Source: CAYRES01 sp964423425 (GTDB taxonomy: Bacteria; Actinomycetota; Thermoleophilia; RBG-16-64-13). Taken from it: a DNA stretch of 64,000 nucleotides. Of this stretch, positions 1 through 8,971 are shown one piece after another. The stretch spans positions 18,094-82,093 of the forward strand of contig CAYRES010000012.1 in NCBI GenBank assembly GCA_964423425.1, in the 5' to 3' direction. The notes under the pieces are model-generated. The model saw only the letters and a program-made list of their open reading frames with translations, was not told the DNA's origin and did no database searches. Each line of letters begins with the position of its first letter. Positions within the stretch are counted from its first letter, which is position 1. The translations under genes were made by a program, and so were the position numbers.

Positions 1-78
1 CCAGCGCGCCCTCTTCTTGAGGCGGCGGCCGCAGAGCCCGCAGGCAAATTCCACATTCTCTTCGTCAAGACCGGGCAA
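1..78 (-). CDS. Zinc-ribbon protein, 5' end only (partial)
   Basis: Only the N-terminal codons lie inside the window; the gene runs off the left edge. The reading frame encodes an acidic leader followed by a CGLCGRRLKKR-type knuckle (C-x2-C plus basic residues), typical of the first half of a zinc ribbon. A TGA lies just upstream in frame, so the start must be the ATG at 84 or the TTG at 78; TTG is preferred because GAGGG sits 6 nt upstream of it, whereas it abuts the ATG. No function can be assigned. It follows the zinc-ribbon gene 213-458 on the same strand. Confidence 0.4.
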   Translation of the reverse strand, partial: MPGLDEENVEFACGLCGRRLKKRARW

Positions 79-105
79 AGACATCCCTCAGCACGATGTT
101 GAAGG

Positions 106-142
106 GACAGCGCGCGCCCGCCTGACACGGCCGCGCGCTGTC
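106..142. repeat. 11-bp inverted repeat between small genes
   Basis: GACAGCGCGCG (106-116) is perfectly inverted at 132-142 around a 15-nt loop. It lies downstream of the minus-strand gene 213-458 and upstream of the partial gene at the left edge. No T-run follows on either strand, so it is a plausible but unproven transcription stop. Confidence 0.5.
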
Positions 143-212
143 ATCATGCCACAAGGATGCCACCCGCGAACAGCGCTCCGGGGCACCCTGCTGTCTTGGC
201 ACCCTGTCCCTC

Positions 213-458
213 TCAGTTGAAGAAGGATTCGTCGGGCACCCCAAGCCACGAACCGGTGGACGGAGCCTCGAGGGACCGGCTCCGCTGCTCTCGATGAGCG
301 GCAACCTCACGCCTGCGGAGCACGAAGGGCTCAAAGCCACTACAGCCACAGTTGGGACACAGCGGCAGCACACAGTGCTCGGCGCCAAGGCGTACGCGCT
401 CGCCACACCAGATGCATCGATAGAGCCCAGAAGGGAGTCTGTCGCCTGTTCTGTGCAT
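213..458 (-). CDS. Small zinc-ribbon protein, unknown function
   Basis: An 81-residue protein with a YRCIWCGER knuckle near residues 15-18, another Cys near 29 and a CPNCGC group near 34-39, followed by a basic and acidic tail. This spacing fits a treble-clef or zinc-ribbon fold. The start at 458 is chosen because AAGGGGGAG lies 3-4 nt upstream; a second ATG six codons earlier (476) would put that ribosome site inside the gene. It may be transcribed with the partial zinc-ribbon gene downstream. No function is proposed. Confidence 0.6.
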   Translation of the reverse strand: MHRTGDRLPSGLYRCIWCGERVRLGAEHCVLPLCPNCGCSGFEPFVLRRREVAAHREQRSRSLEAPSTGSWLGVPDESFFN

Positions 459-752
459 GTCTCCCCCTTTCTGCATTGAGGCGGTGAGTGGGCTCCCTCA
501 GACATCCAAGAGACGCAAACGGCCGGAGCTTGTCCGGCCCGTATTCGCCTCACTATCATCATTTTTTTTCGCCGGCGGGCGGCCGCAAACCGTTTGGGGT
601 ATTTTTGGGGGGCGGCGCTGGCACCCGCTGGCCCCGCCCCGCCTACTCTGTACCCGAGCGCACCTCGATATCCGGCCGCACGGCCGTGTACCAGGGGCAA
701 TCCTCTGAGGGTAGCCCTCGCGGGCCGTCCCCCCGAGGCAATCCCGGGTGAA
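459..752. other. Intergenic stretch, no convincing gene
   Basis: The open frames here have no ribosome site or recognizable protein pattern. A 7-bp hairpin (GGCCGGA 521-527 with TCCGGCC 533-539) and a run of eight T (562-569) are present, but 22 nt separate them, so this is not a standard intrinsic terminator. The segment probably holds the 3' untranslated region of hcp and the promoter of the small zinc-ribbon gene. Confidence 0.4.
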
Positions 753-2369
753 CTAGGCCAAGATGGCGGCCAGATCTTCCTCCGGGGTCGCGATGGGCTT
801 GATGGCGTAGTTGTCGACCAGGTACTGCACCACGTTCGGGGTGAGAAACGCGGGAAGCGTCGGACCCAGGCGCATGTCCTTGATGCCCAGGTACAGCAGC
901 GTGAGCAGGATCGCCACCGCCTTCTGCTCGAACCAGGAGAGCACCATGCTGAGAGGAAGGTCGTTCACCCCCACTTCGAAGGCGTCGGCCAGGGCCACTG
1001 CCACCTGCACGGCCGAGTAGGCGTCGTTGCACTGCCCGATGTCGATGAGGCGGGGAAGACCTTCGATGTCACCCAGGTCCTTGTCGTAGAAACGGTACTT
1101 CCCACAGGCAAGCGTGAGGATGACGGTATCCTGGGGCGCCTTCTCCACCAGCTCGGAGTAGTAGTTGCGGCCGGGCTTCGCCCCGTCACAGCCGCCCACC
1201 AGGAGGAAATGCTTGATCTTGCCCTGCTTCACCAGATCGACCACGGTGCCGGCGTTGCTGAGGATGGCGTTCCGCCCGAACCCCACGGTGACGGTCTTGC
1301 CGGGAACGTCCTCAGGGAAGCCGGGCAACCCCTGCGCCCTTTCGATGACCGCCGAGAAGTCATCGCGCTCCACCCGGGGCAGGCCCGGCCACCCCACCGC
1401 TCCCGTGACGAACACGTTGTTCTCGTACGCGGACTGCGGTTCCATGAGGCAGTTGGTGGTCATGAGAATGGCGCCCGGGAACTCCGCGAACTCCCTCTTC
1501 TGGTTCTGCCAGGCCGTGCCGTAGTTGCCGTAGAAGTGCGGATAGGCTTTCAACTTCGGATACCCGTGGGCAGGAAGCATCTCGCCGTGCGTGTACACGT
1601 TGATGCCCGTATCCTTGGTCTGCTCGAGTAGCGCCTCCAAATCAAGGAGATCATGGCCGGAGACCAAGATCGCCTTGCCCGCCTTCATACCCAGAGGCAC
1701 CTCGGTGGGAACAGGGTGTCCGAACGTCTCGGTGTGGGCCTTGTCCAGGGTCTCCATGGTCTTCAGATTGACCTCGCCGCACTTCAACACCCGCTCGAGC
1801 CAGTAACCCAGATCACCTTCCTCATAGTGGGCGAGATCGGCCAGAAGGTCGACGTAACCTTCTTCAGCAGCAGAATCGCGATAGCCCAACAGGTTCGCAT
1901 GGTAGGCGTACGCGGCCACGCCCTTCAGACCGAAGAGAAGAGCATGCTGAAGCGACCTCACATCGGCATCGGAGCTCGCCTGGCTGTTGACATCCACCGC
2001 ACGCCCCTGTTCGATGAGCCCGGCCAGGTCGGGCGCCGGCATCAGAGTGGCTTCGGACTCGGAGAGGGTGAGGTCAGCCTGCGCCACCAGAGCCTCGCGA
2101 CGGTCCACCGTCTCCCTGATCCATCGGGCGAGACCGTCCGGATCGAAGTTCACGTTCGTCAAGGTCGTGAACAGGCCCTCTTCCAAGAAGCGGTAGTCGC
2201 CCTCACCAATCTGGACCTTACCGCGGGCCTCCTTGACCGCCACGGCCAGCCCTTTCAGCGCATACACGAGAAGGTCTTGCAGGACGGCCACCTCGTCGAC
2301 CTTGCCACACACTCCTCTGGTGGTGCAGGCGGTCGATTTGGCCGTCTGTTCACACTGATAACAAAACAT
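753..2369 (-). CDS. hcp: Hydroxylamine reductase / hybrid cluster protein
   Basis: A 538-residue cytoplasmic hybrid-cluster protein, a family that reduces hydroxylamine and nitric oxide during nitrosative stress. It begins MFCYQCEQTAK; the N-terminal cysteines are C3-x2-C6-x8-C15-x5-C21, the spacing of the anaerobe-type [4Fe-4S] Hcp rather than the enterobacterial [2Fe-2S] type. GGGAGG lies about 10 nt before this ATG; an in-frame upstream ATG at 2426 would add 19 unconserved residues. Length matches the family. The gene is divergent from a Crp/Fnr regulator with an FNR-like site correctly placed for activation. No hcr reductase gene is adjacent. Confidence 0.95.
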   Translation of the reverse strand: MFCYQCEQTAKSTACTTRGVCGKVDEVAVLQDLLVYALKGLAVAVKEARGKVQIGEGDYRFLEEGLFTTLTNVNFDPDGLARWIRETVDRREALVAQADLTLSESEATLMPAPDLAGLIEQGRAVDVNSQASSDADVRSLQHALLFGLKGVAAYAYHANLLGYRDSAAEEGYVDLLADLAHYEEGDLGYWLERVLKCGEVNLKTMETLDKAHTETFGHPVPTEVPLGMKAGKAILVSGHDLLDLEALLEQTKDTGINVYTHGEMLPAHGYPKLKAYPHFYGNYGTAWQNQKREFAEFPGAILMTTNCLMEPQSAYENNVFVTGAVGWPGLPRVERDDFSAVIERAQGLPGFPEDVPGKTVTVGFGRNAILSNAGTVVDLVKQGKIKHFLLVGGCDGAKPGRNYYSELVEKAPQDTVILTLACGKYRFYDKDLGDIEGLPRLIDIGQCNDAYSAVQVAVALADAFEVGVNDLPLSMVLSWFEQKAVAILLTLLYLGIKDMRLGPTLPAFLTPNVVQYLVDNYAIKPIATPEEDLAAILA

Positions 2370-2446
2370 GCGTGTATTGCCTCCCTCTTCGGTTCGAAGC
2401 CGCCGGCGCGAGCCGCGACCCTTCACTGCTCTTGCTTCCTGTGCAC

Positions 2447-2488
2447 AGGTTACCTGCGTCTATGCCTATAATCCTTGACATAGGTCAA
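2447..2488 (-). promoter_or_regulatory. hcp promoter with Crp/Fnr-type operator
   Basis: The palindrome TTGAC-ATAG-GTCAA (2475-2488) matches the half-site layout of FNR/NnrR/HcpR-type regulators. On the hcp strand a TAACCT -10 hexamer lies at 2452-2447. A start at about 2440 would centre the operator at -41.5, the class II activator position. The site also lies 58-71 nt upstream of the divergent Crp/Fnr gene, so autoregulation is possible. The sequence match is direct; the regulator-site pairing is inferred. Confidence 0.65.
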
Positions 2489-2545
2489 ACTACCCAGCGC
2501 CTTGCCCCATTATGCCGATGACAACCCGAGGGGGACGAAGAACCC

Positions 2546-3274
2546 ATGACCTCGCCATCGCCAAGGAACGTCCAGCCCAGACCTCGTCTGGCCGACATTC
2601 CCCTGTTCTCGACCCTCACCGAGGAGGAACTGGCCCAGCTCGGGCTGCGCTCTCAGCTTCGCTCCTTTGAAAGCCGCGAGACGGTGTTTCACGAGGGCGG
2701 CGAAGCCACCGGCCTCTATGTGGTGGCCGACGGCCGCGTGAAGGTGTTCAAGGTCTCCCCCAAGGGCAAGGAACAGATACTCCATCTCCTCGGTCCCGGT
2801 GAGCCGCTCGGCGAGGTGGCCCTCTTTGCCGGCACCACCTTCCCTGCGACCGCCGAGACCCTGGAACCCACCCGCATCTTCTACGTGGCTCGGGGAGCCC
2901 TCCTCGAACTCATACACGAGGACTCCGAAGTGGCGCTTCGCATGATGGCCTACATGTCCTTCAGATTGCGCGGCTTTGCCGCACTCGTCGAAGACCTTTC
3001 CCTGCGTGAGGTGGCGGGACGCGTGGCCACCTATATCCTCATGCAGTCAAGGAGCACACCCGAGGGAGCCCCCGTCAACCTCGGTCTCACCAAGACGGAG
3101 ATGGCCTCGGTGTTCGGCACCGCGCCGGAGACGCTGTCGCGCGCCTTTCGCCAACTGGCCGACCAGGACGCCATCGAGACCCGAGGTCGCCTGGTGAGGG
3201 TCAAGAACCCCCACTTGCTGGAGAAGGCAGCCTGGACACTTCCCGCCGATACAGATACACGCCCAAGGTCGTAG
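2546..3274 (+). CDS. Crp/Fnr-family regulator, probable HcpR-like
   Basis: A 242-residue regulator with an N-terminal cyclic-nucleotide-binding fold (about residues 20-135, GLYVVADGRVKVF and GEPLGEVALFAG), a dimerization helix, and a C-terminal HTH (about 175-215) with MASVFGTAPETLSRAFRQL as recognition region. There is no FNR-type N-terminal cysteine cluster, so sensing is probably via haem or another ligand, as in DNR/HcpR proteins (inference). A GAGGGGGA ribosome site precedes the ATG. Its divergent arrangement with hcp and the shared palindrome make it the likely nitrosative-stress regulator of hcp. Confidence 0.85.
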   Translation: MTSPSPRNVQPRPRLADIPLFSTLTEEELAQLGLRSQLRSFESRETVFHEGGEATGLYVVADGRVKVFKVSPKGKEQILHLLGPGEPLGEVALFAGTTFPATAETLEPTRIFYVARGALLELIHEDSEVALRMMAYMSFRLRGFAALVEDLSLREVAGRVATYILMQSRSTPEGAPVNLGLTKTEMASVFGTAPETLSRAFRQLADQDAIETRGRLVRVKNPHLLEKAAWTLPADTDTRPRS

Positions 3275-3276
3275 CC

Positions 3277-4917
3277 TCAGTCGTACGCCTTCCCCTCCCC
3301 CGCCTGCCCTCTCGCCGCCGGTTTCAATCCGATCTCGCCCAGGGAGATGAACACGGCAGCCACCGCCACCGGGCTACTCCACGCCATGGCAAGCAGTTGG
3401 TAGCCGGCGAGTTCGGTGGACAGCTGAAAGTTGGTGAAGAGGTAGCCTATGACCAGGAGCACGAGTGCCGTGCTCACCATGAGCTCATAGTTCACCAACC
3501 GCCTACTCCCGATCTGTTCGGCCCTGAAGAAGGGTGAGGCCCGCAGACTGCTGCGCAGCATGAGCCCGTAGGCCACCGCCAAGACGGCCAAGATCACGAT
3601 CGACAACGGAAGAAGATCGGTGACGGGCCCCAGAATGAAGTAGTCGAAGAGGCCGTGTGCCACTGTGGCGATGACAAGACCGGTGATGACGGCAACCACC
3701 TGGTTGCCCGGCTTCATGAAGCGCGCCCGCGCCCACAGGTAGCACACCGTGCCCGTCATGGCGATATGCAGGACCGTGGAGATGAGAAAGCGCACGTAGA
3801 CGATACCGAGCCCGTAGGCCGTGAAGTACATGGAGTTCTCGAGCGTGGCGAAGCCCAGGGCCGAAAGGCTGCCGTAGATGAGGTAGTCGATGGGCTCGTT
3901 CGCCTGCCGAGACAACGCGATGACGAGAAGTACAGGGAGGAACTTGGCGATCTCCTCTACGAGGCCGATGTGGAGCAGACTGAAGACGAGATCGTTCAGC
4001 CAATCCCCTGCTAGCGACATCGGCAGCACGAGAGAGAGCAGGTCGGAGAATACGAATGAGGTGAGGGCGAAGAAGGCGCCCAGGAGCAGCGTCACCACAA
4101 GCAGAGGCAGGGGCTCCTGTTCGAAGATGTCGATACGCCAGAGATAGATGAACCACATGGCGCAGATGAGAAGGGCGCTCAAGGCCGCGAGCACGGCGAT
4201 GCGCCCGAAGGGAGCCACGAAGGTGAGCCACAGATAGGAAGCCGCATCGCCGCATCGAAAGGCCAATGCTCTCAGATCGCCCATGGTGACGTAGGGACCG
4301 GTGGTGGCATCGTCGGCAAGTGCGCGCACCTCGTCGAGCCGTCCCTCGGCGAAGTAGACGAGCAAGAGGTTGGCCACCGCGCCGGCCACATTGCCGCCAA
4401 GTTCGATCTCGGTGCGGAAATAGGGTTCGGCTCCCGCTCCCCTCCCCTGCTCACGCAACGCATAGCCGATAGAGTTGTTGAGGTAGGCGAGCCGGGTATC
4501 ATGCACCCGCCCGAAGTACTCCAGCGCCTCTTCATAGTCGTGCACAAGACCCGAGATGAGCCCCAACGAGTAGTTCGCCACATCGGCACCGCCCGGCTCT
4601 TCAAGAAGCGCCCTGTAGCGCTCGGTGGCCTCACCCTCCCCCCCATCGCTGATGAGCCCCAACAAATACTCGTTGTTGATGTACAGGTAGTTCCAGCGGA
4701 CGTTCAAAGGATCGGCGTCGAGAAGCTCCTCGAGCACCGGCTTCGCCTCCCCCGGAAACTCGGCGGCCTGCAGTACCTCCAGCCTGGCCTCCGGATCGGC
4801 CGGAAGAGAACGGGGAAAGACCGTGTTGACCAGAACGATGGAGACCACCAAGAGCAGAAGAGCGAAGGGCAGTGGGTGCCGGATGACGGTCCGAAGCCGC
4901 CCGCGTTGACCGCTCAT
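3277..4917 (-). CDS. PrsW-type membrane metalloprotease with N-terminal TPR-like domain
   Basis: A 546-residue protein with an N-terminal membrane anchor (about 15-33), a helical tetratricopeptide-like region (about 60-225), then eight or so membrane segments. The membrane part carries PrsW-family signatures: VEEIAKF near residue 320, GFATLEN near 357, HIAMTGTV near 385 and AHGLFDYF near 420. PrsW proteins are glutamic-type or metal-dependent intramembrane proteases that cleave anti-sigma factors. The start overlaps the stop of the DUF362 gene by ATGA, so the two are translationally coupled. The extracytoplasmic TPR-like domain is unusual and could present substrates (inference). The substrate is unknown. 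Confidence 0.8.
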   Translation of the reverse strand: MSGQRGRLRTVIRHPLPFALLLLVVSIVLVNTVFPRSLPADPEARLEVLQAAEFPGEAKPVLEELLDADPLNVRWNYLYINNEYLLGLISDGGEGEATERYRALLEEPGGADVANYSLGLISGLVHDYEEALEYFGRVHDTRLAYLNNSIGYALREQGRGAGAEPYFRTEIELGGNVAGAVANLLLVYFAEGRLDEVRALADDATTGPYVTMGDLRALAFRCGDAASYLWLTFVAPFGRIAVLAALSALLICAMWFIYLWRIDIFEQEPLPLLVVTLLLGAFFALTSFVFSDLLSLVLPMSLAGDWLNDLVFSLLHIGLVEEIAKFLPVLLVIALSRQANEPIDYLIYGSLSALGFATLENSMYFTAYGLGIVYVRFLISTVLHIAMTGTVCYLWARARFMKPGNQVVAVITGLVIATVAHGLFDYFILGPVTDLLPLSIVILAVLAVAYGLMLRSSLRASPFFRAEQIGSRRLVNYELMVSTALVLLVIGYLFTNFQLSTELAGYQLLAMAWSSPVAVAAVFISLGEIGLKPAARGQAGEGKAYD

Positions 4918-6008
4918 GCCAGACGATAATCTCGAGTGCCCAGTCCGACCGCCCGGCCGTGTTCGAGTTGCACCGAAGGATCCAATTTGTGGATGTGGGC
5001 GAACTTGTCCTCCGCCGCCACTCCCTTTGTCCCCAGCGCACTCGAAGCAATACCCTCCTGTTGGTTGACCAGCTCGTAGGCGGCTTGGTCAAGCGCCACC
5101 GGATCCGTGCCGGCCAGAATGCCCACGTCGGGGACTATCGGTGCATCACTCCAATTGGCGCAATCGCAATCCGGTGTCACCCGCATGACGAAGCTGACCC
5201 CCAAGAACTTGCCCTCCTTGCCCGCGAGGGCGCCCAGCGCAAACTCGGCCATCTTCTGCTGCACCACGCCGGCTTCCGACTCCCACGACACCTCGATGGC
5301 GTCTCTGGTGCACGTGACCGTGCACTCGCCGCAACCGATGCAGCGCTCCGGGTCGATCACGGCATACGTATCCACACTGATGGCCTCCGCCGGGCACCAC
5401 CTCGCGCACCGGCCGCAGGCGGCACAGCGATCCACGTGTACCTCGGGTTTGACATCGGAGTGCATCATCTGCTTCCCCGAGCGGGGGGCTCCACCCATGG
5501 AGAGGTTCTTGATCTGCCCACCGAAGCCGGCCAACATGTGCCCCTTGAAGTGGGCCAGGGAGATGAGCGCATCGGCGTCGAGCAGGCCGGTGCCGATCTT
5601 CACCCGGTCGTAGAGGATGCCCGGTACCGACACCTCACGGAAATCGCGGCCCACAAGACCATCGAGAATATGCACGGGCGCGCCCACCGTGGCGTAGGAG
5701 AAGCCGTTCTTGAGCGCCGTGACCAAGGAGTCGTAGGCGTTACTACGCGAGCCGGCGTACAGCGTGTTGGAATCCATGAGCACCGGGCGCCCCCCGAGGC
5801 GGAGCACCTCTTCCACCACCGTGCGCACGAACGGCGGCTGGATGAAGCCGACGTTGCCCAGCTCCCCGAAGCTGAGCTTGACGGCAACCAGATCACCCCT
5901 CTCTATGACTCCCCGCAAGCCCGCCTTCTTGAGCAACCGCCGCAGCCGAACCAGATTGGGCCGTCCGGCGGAAGCCCGCATGTCGATCATGTGCACGTCG
6001 GCAGCCAC
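4914..6008 (-). CDS. DUF362 domain protein with two [4Fe-4S] clusters
   Basis: A 364-residue protein. The DUF362 part (about 20-180 and 270-340) includes AVKLSFGELGN, LISLAHFKGHMLAGFGG and GTDPVALDQAAYELV. Between them is a bacterial ferredoxin insert (about 193-235), CAACGRCARWCP and CIGCGECTVTC, for two [4Fe-4S] clusters. The start is a GTG with GAGGGGGTGAG upstream, 15 nt after the ROK kinase stop. DUF362 ferredoxins are widespread in anaerobes, with no settled biochemical role. The operon order is ROK kinase, this protein, PrsW-like protease. Confidence 0.9.
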   Translation of the reverse strand: MAADVHMIDMRASAGRPNLVRLRRLLKKAGLRGVIERGDLVAVKLSFGELGNVGFIQPPFVRTVVEEVLRLGGRPVLMDSNTLYAGSRSNAYDSLVTALKNGFSYATVGAPVHILDGLVGRDFREVSVPGILYDRVKIGTGLLDADALISLAHFKGHMLAGFGGQIKNLSMGGAPRSGKQMMHSDVKPEVHVDRCAACGRCARWCPAEAISVDTYAVIDPERCIGCGECTVTCTRDAIEVSWESEAGVVQQKMAEFALGALAGKEGKFLGVSFVMRVTPDCDCANWSDAPIVPDVGILAGTDPVALDQAAYELVNQQEGIASSALGTKGVAAEDKFAHIHKLDPSVQLEHGRAVGLGTRDYRLA

Positions 6009-6022
6009 GGCTGCTCACCCCC

Positions 6023-6985
6023 TCACTTGCTGCTTTCCCGATGTGGTGTCCCGGCCTCGAGACTCCCCAGCTCCTGCCAGGCGAGCATTCCGGAGCCGAT
6101 CATGCCCGACAACCCACCCAGGCCCGCTTGGACGAGTTGCACCTGGTCACGCGCCGGTGGAAGTGTCCTCTCGGCCACCACCTTCCGGGCCGGCTCAAGA
6201 ATGAGCTCGCCCAGATTCCCCAAACCTCCCCCGATCACGATCATCTCCGGATCGAATATGTTGGCCAGGTTGGCGCAGGCCACCCCCAACCAGTAGCCGA
6301 ATTCGTTGAGTGCCGTGCGGGCTGAGAGTTCACCGTCGCGGGCCAAGGGCCCGAGGGCCTCCCCGGTGAAAGCCCCCCTCTCGAAGAGCCCCACGGTGCG
6401 GAAGGCGATACGTTCTACCGCTTTGGCGGACAGGAACGTCTCGAGGCAACCTCGAGCACCGCAACGGCAGGTCTCGCCGTGGGCCTCGAACAGCACGTGG
6501 CCGAGTTCACCCGCCGCCCCGTGCGCCCCGCGAATCAACCGGCCGTCGAGGACCATGCCCCCGCCGACCCCGCTCCCCAGAGTCAGCATGATGACATGGC
6601 GAAGCCCGGACGCCGCTCCCCTGTGGCACTCTGCCCACACGGCGGCGTTGGCATCGTTCTCGAGCACCACAGGAAGCCCAGTCGCCTCCGCGACACGCGC
6701 GGCCAGGGGAAACATGGTAAGCGGCAGGTGCGGAGAGGTGACGACGACACCGGCCGACTGGTCGACGGTGCCCGCGCAGGCAAGGCCGATGCCCGCAACC
6801 ACCCCGCCCGCCTCCCCCTGCCGGCGCGCTTTCTTGATGGTGACCAGGAGATCCTCGACGAAGGCCTCCGTCTCCCGCACGACCGTGGGCCTCACCACGG
6901 GATCGCCGACGAAACTCCCCGCAGAGTCGACGGGCCCGGCAGCCACCTTGCTGCCCCCGATATCAACGCCCAGCATGGTCGCCAT
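6023..6985 (-). CDS. ROK-family sugar kinase (probable glucokinase)
   Basis: A 320-residue ROK kinase predicted to phosphorylate glucose or a related hexose with ATP. It starts with the phosphate-binding GVDIGGSK and has LENDANAAVWAE (catalytic Asp region), GVGGGMVLDGRLIRG, the HGAAGELGH metal-site motif and the zinc-binding CRCGARGCLETF (about residues 172-183). GGGAGG lies 5 nt before the ATG. Length is normal. Substrate is not fixed by sequence; glucokinase is the usual role in Gram-positives, N-acetylmannosamine the main alternative. Confidence 0.85.
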   Translation of the reverse strand: MATMLGVDIGGSKVAAGPVDSAGSFVGDPVVRPTVVRETEAFVEDLLVTIKKARRQGEAGGVVAGIGLACAGTVDQSAGVVVTSPHLPLTMFPLAARVAEATGLPVVLENDANAAVWAECHRGAASGLRHVIMLTLGSGVGGGMVLDGRLIRGAHGAAGELGHVLFEAHGETCRCGARGCLETFLSAKAVERIAFRTVGLFERGAFTGEALGPLARDGELSARTALNEFGYWLGVACANLANIFDPEMIVIGGGLGNLGELILEPARKVVAERTLPPARDQVQLVQAGLGGLSGMIGSGMLAWQELGSLEAGTPHRESSK

Positions 6986-7181
6986 GTGGCCTCCCGCAGT
7001 GTCGCTCCGCCGACGAAGCTATGCTAACAGACGAGAAAGAGCATACGTACCGCACGCACACCCAAGGGGGGCGGAATCACCGGCGGAACGCGCACTGCAC
7101 CCACACACATACCTCAGATGAACAGCGGGTGAAGGAAGAGCGGCGGACGAGGCGTACGGGGTTTCAGTCGCAGGCGAGAAA

Positions 7182-8819
7182 TCAGTTGATGATGTGCACC
7201 GGTGTGCCGACGTACACCCGATCGTACAAGTCTTCAGCTTCCGAGATCTTCATGCGAATGCATCCGTGTGAGGCCCAGGTGCCGATGGTCCACGGCTGAG
7301 GGGTGCCGTGAATTCCCACACTCGGCGAATCGATGCCCATCCAACGGGTGCCCAGTGGATTACCAGGCCCCGGGGGCACCGGCTTCAACCCCACGGCCCA
7401 CGCTGAGTTGGGAGGAGTCCAGGAAGGATTCTTCCACATACCGATGATGCGGAACCTGCCCACCGGAGTGGGCCACGACCTTGTGCCCACCGCCACTCCG
7501 TAGGTCTTGATCAGGCCGTTGTGATCATAGAGGTACAGCTTGCACTCACTGCGGTCGATCACAATGGCCTTGACCATCGCCTTCACGGTGGTGAAATCGA
7601 GGATGGGAGTGGGCTCCAAGCCCTTCGACTCCTTGAAGGCCATCAGGGCTTCGGCGGTGGCTTGGTCGAACTTGGCCGTCCGCTCGCCGGAGTAGAAACC
7701 GCGGGCCTGCAGCAGGCGCTGGAGCTCGGCCACATCTTTGCCTTCAGCCCCTGCCACCATGCTCACGTAGCCGAACTTGTCAGTGCTGTCGACCTTGAAG
7801 CTGTGGGAGTACTCAGCGGTGTGGCCGCCGCGATCCTTCACCGCCACATGAACCGTGTGGTCGCCCTCGGCCAGCTCACCGAGGGATACCAGGTACTTCT
7901 GTGACCCGTAGCCACTCTCGTCGGCGACCACATTTGAAGCGCGAACACTCTGTCCGGCTCCGCCGTCTTCCTCGTCTTGGACGGTGAGGTCGAAGTCATC
8001 GACCAGCGCCACCAGTGCTTCGCCCGTGTCGAGACTCACCTCCACCTCGAGGCCTTCCGGGAAGTTGTCGGCCACCTCGAGCTGCAGCTCTATCTCGTTC
8101 TCCTCCACAACCCCTTCGGGCCAGTCGAGGGCGTGGATGGTCGGACGCTCGAAGTCGGCGAAGCTCCGCCATTCGCGACGGTAGATGTTGCCCACTGAGT
8201 CGGTGACCTCCAGCACGACGTGCTGAGGGCCCTGCTCCTCCACGTGCAGCGTGGTGGTGAACGAGGCCTGCTCCTGCTCGAGCGGCAGAGCGCTGCCGTT
8301 CACGGTCATGACCGCTGTTCCCGGCTCGTCCCACCAAGCGTGTACGAACGTGCGCGGCTCGTCGAGGGTCATGAGATCAAGTGGGGTGACGAACTCCACC
8401 ATGGGCGGGGTGGTATCCACCCGGAAGCTCCATGTACGGACCCTCTCGCGGGCGAAGTAGTTGCTGGAGGTGAGCACTATGTCGGCGGTGTACCTGCCGT
8501 CTTCCAAAATGGCCAGCATCGCCACCCTACCGCCCTCGAAGACGAGCTCATCGGGAGGACACAACTCTCCGTTGATGAAGAGCTCGACCTCGGCCTCGCT
8601 CTCTTCGAGACGGGTCACAGAGGCCGACAGCATGACCTCGCCCGTTGCCAGCATGGCCCCGTCGGCGGGGAAGACCTCACCCAGGGAGGCAGCCGTCACA
8701 CGTTGTTGCACGAGGAACACTGACCCGGCGACCAGCAGAAACGCAACCGCCACCGCCGCCCACCAGAACCAATCGAAACTGTGTAGCGCCTTCCTTATGG
8801 CAGCTCCCCTTCGCCTCAT
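7182..8819 (-). CDS. L,D-transpeptidase with Ig-like and peptidoglycan-binding domains
   Basis: A 545-residue exported cell-wall enzyme. A membrane anchor (about 18-40) is followed by Ig-like domains (about 55-345), a peptidoglycan-binding domain (about 350-415, DVAELQRLLQARGFY) and a C-terminal YkuD domain (about 420-545) with the HGT and SHGCIRM catalytic motif. YkuD enzymes make 3-3 peptide cross-links or attach proteins to peptidoglycan. The ATG at 8819 has a weak AAGAGC site; an ATA at 8798 has AAGGGGAG 5 nt upstream and would give a more typical anchor (MRKALHSF). Monocistronic as far as can be seen. Confidence 0.9.
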   Translation of the reverse strand: MRRRGAAIRKALHSFDWFWWAAVAVAFLLVAGSVFLVQQRVTAASLGEVFPADGAMLATGEVMLSASVTRLEESEAEVELFINGELCPPDELVFEGGRVAMLAILEDGRYTADIVLTSSNYFARERVRTWSFRVDTTPPMVEFVTPLDLMTLDEPRTFVHAWWDEPGTAVMTVNGSALPLEQEQASFTTTLHVEEQGPQHVVLEVTDSVGNIYRREWRSFADFERPTIHALDWPEGVVEENEIELQLEVADNFPEGLEVEVSLDTGEALVALVDDFDLTVQDEEDGGAGQSVRASNVVADESGYGSQKYLVSLGELAEGDHTVHVAVKDRGGHTAEYSHSFKVDSTDKFGYVSMVAGAEGKDVAELQRLLQARGFYSGERTAKFDQATAEALMAFKESKGLEPTPILDFTTVKAMVKAIVIDRSECKLYLYDHNGLIKTYGVAVGTRSWPTPVGRFRIIGMWKNPSWTPPNSAWAVGLKPVPPGPGNPLGTRWMGIDSPSVGIHGTPQPWTIGTWASHGCIRMKISEAEDLYDRVYVGTPVHIIN

Positions 8820-8971
8820 CGTGCTCTTGCACCGAGACCCACTGCACCGACACCAGCCGGATTATCGCGAAATGATACCAGTGGCACCGCCTGTCCGTAA
8901 GCCCCTGGCACCGTCTTTGTCCGACCGCCCCCGGCGGCCGACCACCCTCGGGGAGCCCAGCCGGCGAACGG

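Noticed and set aside
521..569. Hairpin plus T8 as an intrinsic terminator
   Set aside because: The T-run starts 22 nt after the stem, too far for intrinsic termination.
4959..6296. 445-codon open frame on the plus strand
   Set aside because: Antisense to the DUF362 and ROK genes, with no family resemblance.
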